Of a DNA stretch of 8,580 bases, positions 5,825-8,580 are shown one piece after another (the stretch's first letter is position 1; the number at the start of each line of letters is the position of its first letter). Where the stretch lies: NCBI GenBank assembly GCA_031278295.1, contig JAITKQ010000106.1, positions 1-8,580 of the forward strand, in the 5' to 3' direction. The notes under the pieces were generated by a model. That model ran no database searches. It was not told the DNA's origin and saw only the letters and a list, made by a program, of their open reading frames with translations. Both the position numbers and the translations under genes were made by a program. This stretch comes from Spirochaetaceae bacterium (lineage in GTDB: Bacteria; Spirochaetota; Spirochaetia; Treponematales; Breznakiellaceae).

Positions 5825-8432
5825 AAAACGCGACGCGGCGGACCACCGTGTCCAGGCATTCGAAGCAGTAGCGCGTTTTCGGCAGGGATTGCAGGAATAG
5901 CGAGCCGTAACGCTTGCGTAGCAGGCGGCTGTCCAGTATAACGACAGCGCCGGAATCGTCAGTGCGGCGGATGAGTCTTCCGAAGCCCTGCCGGAATTTC
6001 ATGATCGCTTCGGGCACGGACAGATCCATAAACGGGCTGCCGCCGAGCCTTTCTATGTTTTCGGAACGCGCCTCGAAGATCGGATCGTTGGGGGATTTGA
6101 AGGGCAGGCGGCACATTACCACAAGGCGCAGTGTGCCGCCCGGGGCGTCCACCCCTTCCCAGAACGATTCGGCGGCGAATAGTACGCTGCTTTCGTCCTC
6201 GATAAAGGCGCGGAGCAGGCGGGAGCGGTCGTCGGCACCCTGCTTGAGGCAGCGTATGCCGAGCGCTTCCAGGCGGGGGGCGGCGTTCCTGTAGGCGGCG
6301 TTAAGGCTTTCGAACGATGTGAACAGCGCCAGCGCGGAACCGCCGGACGCTTCGGCGAGCCGGAATACCGCCTCGTCCACGAAATTCTGAAAGTCCCTGC
6401 CGTTGGGATCGGGCGCATCGGAGGGTACGGCGGTTAAAACCGCCCTTTCGTAGGGAAAGGGCGAGGGGAAGATGCCGTTTAACACGGGTTTAGCCGCGCC
6501 TTCCACGGTTTTTGCCATATCTATGCCTGTGCGGGACATCCAGTAGTTGAAGGAACCCGACAGGGTGAGCGTCGCCGAGACACAGATCACGGTCCTATTC
6601 GCCTCGAAAAGCGCTTCTTTCAGGTGTTCCGCTATGCTGACCGGTGCGGTGTTGAATAGCGCCCAGTCGCCGCCGTCCGCACGGACGGAATGCCGCCGCT
6701 CCACCCATACCGCTTCGAGGGGGTGGTCCCGGTACTCGATGAAAACCGAGCAGACGCCGCACAGTTTCTGTAGCCGCCGGAGCGCTGAACGCAGTTCCCA
6801 TAGGAGGTCTTCGGATGCGGTCCGTTCCGCCTGATTTTCTTCCACCGTTTCGACGAGTGCGGACGCCTTGCCGGTGAATCGGAGCAACAGGCGGCGTGTT
6901 TTTTCGATGTACGGAAGCAGGCGTTCGGTGATCAAGCGATCCCGCGCCGGCACAAGGCGGAATACGCCTTCGCCGCAGAGATCGAGCGCCTGACGGTTCA
7001 ACTCCTCCGCGGCTTCGTAAATCTTTTCCGTTTCGGCCTGCCAATCGCCGCCATCCTCCCCGGAGGGGAGGATGGCGGCGAGCCGGACAAGAAGCCCGCT
7101 TTTCCGTGCGCCGCGCTGGCGGAAAAGACGCGCCAGCCGGCGAAAAAGGCCCGGGCTTGAAAACTGTCCGGTAAAGAAGCTGGTGGCGGAATTCTCGGTT
7201 TTATGCGCCTCGTCGATGATTACGCGCCGGTATGGGGGCAGCACCACCGTGCTGCCGTAGCCCGCCCCGTCCCGCCGCGCCGCAAGGTCGGCGAACAGCA
7301 GGTGGTGGTTTACGACAAGGATCCGCGCGTCCGCCGCCTCGCGCCGGAGTCTCATCACGAAACAGTCCTCCCGCGCGTAGCAACGTAGCCCCATGCAGTT
7401 GTCCGCGTCCGAACAGACCCGTGACCAGAGCGATTCCTGGGGCGCGAACGGCAGATCGGAACGCGAACCGGTACCGGTAGCGGACGTCCATTCGACGATG
7501 GCCCGGAACTCCGCCTCCTCTGTGGCAAAATCGAGGTCAAGCTGGCTCTGATTCAGCATATCGTTAAGCCGCCTGCGGCAAAGGTAGTTTCCCCTGCCTT
7601 TTACAAGCACCGCTTTTACCCGCTTTGGAAGCGCGGAATTGACGAGCGGTATGTCTTTTTCAAACAACTGCTGCTGTAGCGTTATCGTGGCGGTGGAGAT
7701 CACGACGCGCTCGTTGTTAAGGGAGGCAAAACTCAATGCGGGCATAAGGTACGCGAAAGATTTTCCTACGCCGGTACCCGCCTCCGCAAGGGCCAGGCTG
7801 TCCTCGTTAAAGGCGCGTACGATAAGGCGCATCAGGTCAAGCTGGGGTGCGCGGTTTTCGTAGGCGGGCAAGCGTTTCGCTATCGCGCCGCCTTCCTCAA
7901 GCTGGGCTATTATGGAGGCGGCCTGTAGCCTGACCGTATTCTTTCCGCGCACAGGTTCGGCGATCACGTAAACCGCGCTCACATCGTTGTCAACTATATA
8001 AGAGCCTATGCCGTCCTCCGCCGCCCGTGCCGCGATTAACAGGTCGTTATCGCTCGGCGAGAGGAAGCCTCCCGGATGGTTGTGAATCAGCACGTCCGGC
8101 ATACCGCCTTCGTCCCCGTCCGGCCCGTATATAGCCGGAACCGCGCCATCGTTGCCGCGCGCCATCACCTTTACGGTACAGACGCGCCCCTCGCCATCCA
8201 GCCGGCCTGTGGCAAAAACCTCGTTCCCACCCGCGCCGCTTACCGCTTCGCGCAGATCACGCGCACATTCACATGTAAATCTTTTTTCGGCGCCCACGCT
8301 GCCGTCCGCCGCACCCTTCACTATTCCCCCTATCCCGTATGTTAACCCGCTTGATTGCCGGGCGGATAGATGGATAACGCCGATTTTCCCCGCGCGGCCT
8401 TGGGCGTGGGGGTACAGCCAGGATAAACGCAT
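5823..8432 (-). CDS. dinG: DinG/XPD-type DNA helicase with N-terminal RadC-like JAMM domain
   Basis: Predicted ATP-dependent 5'-3' DNA helicase of 869 aa. The N-terminal 160 residues hold a RadC-like JAMM domain: HNHPGGFLSPSDND gives His117, His119, Ser127 and Asp130 in the metal-binding pattern HxH-x7-SxxD, and NEVF upstream supplies the usual Glu71. Helicase motifs follow: Walker A EAGTGVGKS with Lys224; four iron-sulfur cysteines Cys285, Cys346, Cys351 and Cys357, the last three spaced as in E. coli DinG; NHH at 375-377; DEAH at 407-410; SATLT at 619-623; EGVD at 759-762; QGFGRLIRR at 815-823. All look intact. An ATG at 8432 (GGGA six bases upstream) is preferred over the ATG at 8444. Extension to 8558 would add unrelated sequence overlapping the divergent gene. 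Helicase function is secure at family level. Peptidase activity, its target and the reason for the fusion are inference. The symbol refers to the helicase part only. Confidence 0.92.
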   Translation of the reverse strand: MRLSWLYPHAQGRAGKIGVIHLSARQSSGLTYGIGGIVKGAADGSVGAEKRFTCECARDLREAVSGAGGNEVFATGRLDGEGRVCTVKVMARGNDGAVPAIYGPDGDEGGMPDVLIHNHPGGFLSPSDNDLLIAARAAEDGIGSYIVDNDVSAVYVIAEPVRGKNTVRLQAASIIAQLEEGGAIAKRLPAYENRAPQLDLMRLIVRAFNEDSLALAEAGTGVGKSFAYLMPALSFASLNNERVVISTATITLQQQLFEKDIPLVNSALPKRVKAVLVKGRGNYLCRRRLNDMLNQSQLDLDFATEEAEFRAIVEWTSATGTGSRSDLPFAPQESLWSRVCSDADNCMGLRCYAREDCFVMRLRREAADARILVVNHHLLFADLAARRDGAGYGSTVVLPPYRRVIIDEAHKTENSATSFFTGQFSSPGLFRRLARLFRQRGARKSGLLVRLAAILPSGEDGGDWQAETEKIYEAAEELNRQALDLCGEGVFRLVPARDRLITERLLPYIEKTRRLLLRFTGKASALVETVEENQAERTASEDLLWELRSALRRLQKLCGVCSVFIEYRDHPLEAVWVERRHSVRADGGDWALFNTAPVSIAEHLKEALFEANRTVICVSATLTLSGSFNYWMSRTGIDMAKTVEGAAKPVLNGIFPSPFPYERAVLTAVPSDAPDPNGRDFQNFVDEAVFRLAEASGGSALALFTSFESLNAAYRNAAPRLEALGIRCLKQGADDRSRLLRAFIEDESSVLFAAESFWEGVDAPGGTLRLVVMCRLPFKSPNDPIFEARSENIERLGGSPFMDLSVPEAIMKFRQGFGRLIRRTDDSGAVVILDSRLLRKRYGSLFLQSLPKTRYCFECLDTVVRRVAF
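6441..6463. repeat. 8-bp inverted repeat inside the helicase gene
   Basis: CGCCCTTT (6441-6448) and AAAGGGCG (6456-6463) are exact reverse complements with a 7-nt loop. It lies in codons for the segment between helicase motifs III and IV. It may be chance in GC-rich coding DNA. Confidence 0.3.
7045..7081. repeat. Perfect 17-bp palindromic hairpin inside the helicase gene
   Basis: Positions 7045-7061 and 7065-7081 are exact reverse complements separated only by GGA, making a 37-nt near-continuous palindrome. The arms begin TCGCCGCC and end CTCCCC. On the coding strand it encodes LAAILPSGEDGGD (residues 451-463), in the variable insertion between the DEAH motif and motif III. Both flanks stay in frame. 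It is stronger than any other coding-region hairpin seen here and could be a captured palindromic element, an RNA structure, or a sequence kept for its protein. I saw no second copy in the window. Confidence 0.7.
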
Positions 8433-8461
8433 AGAAATTCCCATGTAGCTTGTAAGGTGAT

Positions 8462-8500
8462 ACACTCTCTTCCGGGAGGGAATATGGGGAAAAAGAGTGT
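8462..8500 (+). promoter_or_regulatory. Hairpin enclosing the RBS and start codon of the divergent gene
   Basis: ACACTCT (8462-8468) pairs perfectly with AGAGTGT (8494-8500), and TTCC (8470-8473) with GGAA (8488-8491) across a small internal loop. The 14-nt apical loop (8474-8487) contains the Shine-Dalgarno GGGAGGG (8474-8480) and the ATG at 8484. Such a fold could control translation of the divergent gene if the transcript begins upstream of 8462. As DNA, the dyad could instead be an operator between the two divergent genes. Confidence 0.4.
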
Positions 8501-8580
8501 CAAAATACAAGAAATCCGGGAATTGATGGCTGAATACGGGGTAACCTGTATTGAGCATGTGGATATCGAGTCGTTGCGGG
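8484..8580 (+). CDS. Divergent gene of unknown function, cut by the window end
   Basis: An open frame begins at ATG 8484 with a strong Shine-Dalgarno (GGAGG at 8475-8479, five-base reach) and stays open for 32 codons to the window end. The visible protein starts MGKKSVKIQEIRELMAEYG and continues with a TCIEHVDIESLR-like segment. It is a charged, probably helical N-terminus with no signal peptide or recognisable motif. I do not recognise the family. It is divergent from the helicase, with about 51 nt between the two start codons, so they probably share a control region. The strong RBS and the lack of stops are the only evidence that it is a real gene. Confidence 0.55.
   Translation, partial: MGKKSVKIQEIRELMAEYGVTCIEHVDIESLR

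Noticed and set aside
6673..6688. 7-bp inverted repeat CCGTCCG-CA-CGGACGG
   Set aside because: It is short and in GC-rich coding DNA, so chance is a sufficient explanation.
6595..7044. 149-codon - strand open frame inside the helicase gene
   Set aside because: It is a frame shadow of the helicase, extremely Arg/Gly/Pro-rich, with all helicase motifs in the main frame.
8142..8167. Direct repeat of CGCGCCATC in the JAMM-coding region
   Set aside because: There are only two nearby copies, in biased-composition coding sequence, with no array structure.
8433..8558. N-terminal extension of the helicase to an ATG at 8558
   Set aside because: The added 42 residues are low-similarity sequence overlapping the divergent gene and its strong RBS. 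The ATG codons at 8444 and 8432 fit better.

Overview
The window looks like chromosomal DNA from a treponeme-like spirochaete. The strongest clue is three consecutive genes: a lipoprotein-type helical-repeat protein (TatT-like), a DctP-type binding protein (TatP-like) and a fused DctQ-DctM permease. This is the arrangement of the TPR-associated TRAP transporter described in Treponema pallidum (Tp0956-Tp0957-Tp0958). The moderately GC-rich, strongly GC-skewed third positions do not fit T. pallidum or T. denticola well. They would suit the higher-GC environmental or insect-gut treponemes, but that is an inference.

Layout. Positions 1-16 hold a four-run G-tract, next to a near-consensus sigma-70 promoter (20-47). 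These precede a phosphoglucomutase/phosphomannomutase gene (69-1841, +). tatT follows after 2 nt, tatP after 7 nt and tatQM after 6 nt, all on + and ending at 5726, so the four genes probably form one operon. The 96-nt convergent gap 5727-5822 contains exactly 14 C followed, 27 nt later, by exactly 14 G, a perfect homopolymer inverted repeat. The - strand from 8432 down to 5823 encodes a DinG/XPD-type superfamily 2 DNA helicase with a complete RadC-like JAMM metalloprotease domain at its N-terminus. A divergent + strand gene starts at 8484 and runs off the window end. Its ribosome-binding site and start codon lie in the loop of a predicted hairpin.

How the parts work together. The sugar-phosphate mutase supplies or interconverts hexose phosphates for glycolysis or cell-envelope sugars. 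The Tat genes build a sodium-coupled secondary importer in which TatP captures a ligand in the periplasm, TatT assists it, and TatQM moves the ligand across the inner membrane. TatP lacks the arginine that normally binds carboxylates in DctP proteins, so the cargo is probably not a typical organic acid. The helicase is functionally separate (DNA repair or processing).

Items most worth a second look: the JAMM-DinG fusion, the C14/G14 element, the 17-bp perfect inverted repeat inside the helicase gene, the G-quadruplex motif abutting the pgm promoter, and the RBS-enclosing hairpin at 8462-8500. I saw no tRNA, rRNA, CRISPR array, insertion sequence or phage gene. No gene-free stretch exceeds 300 bases.
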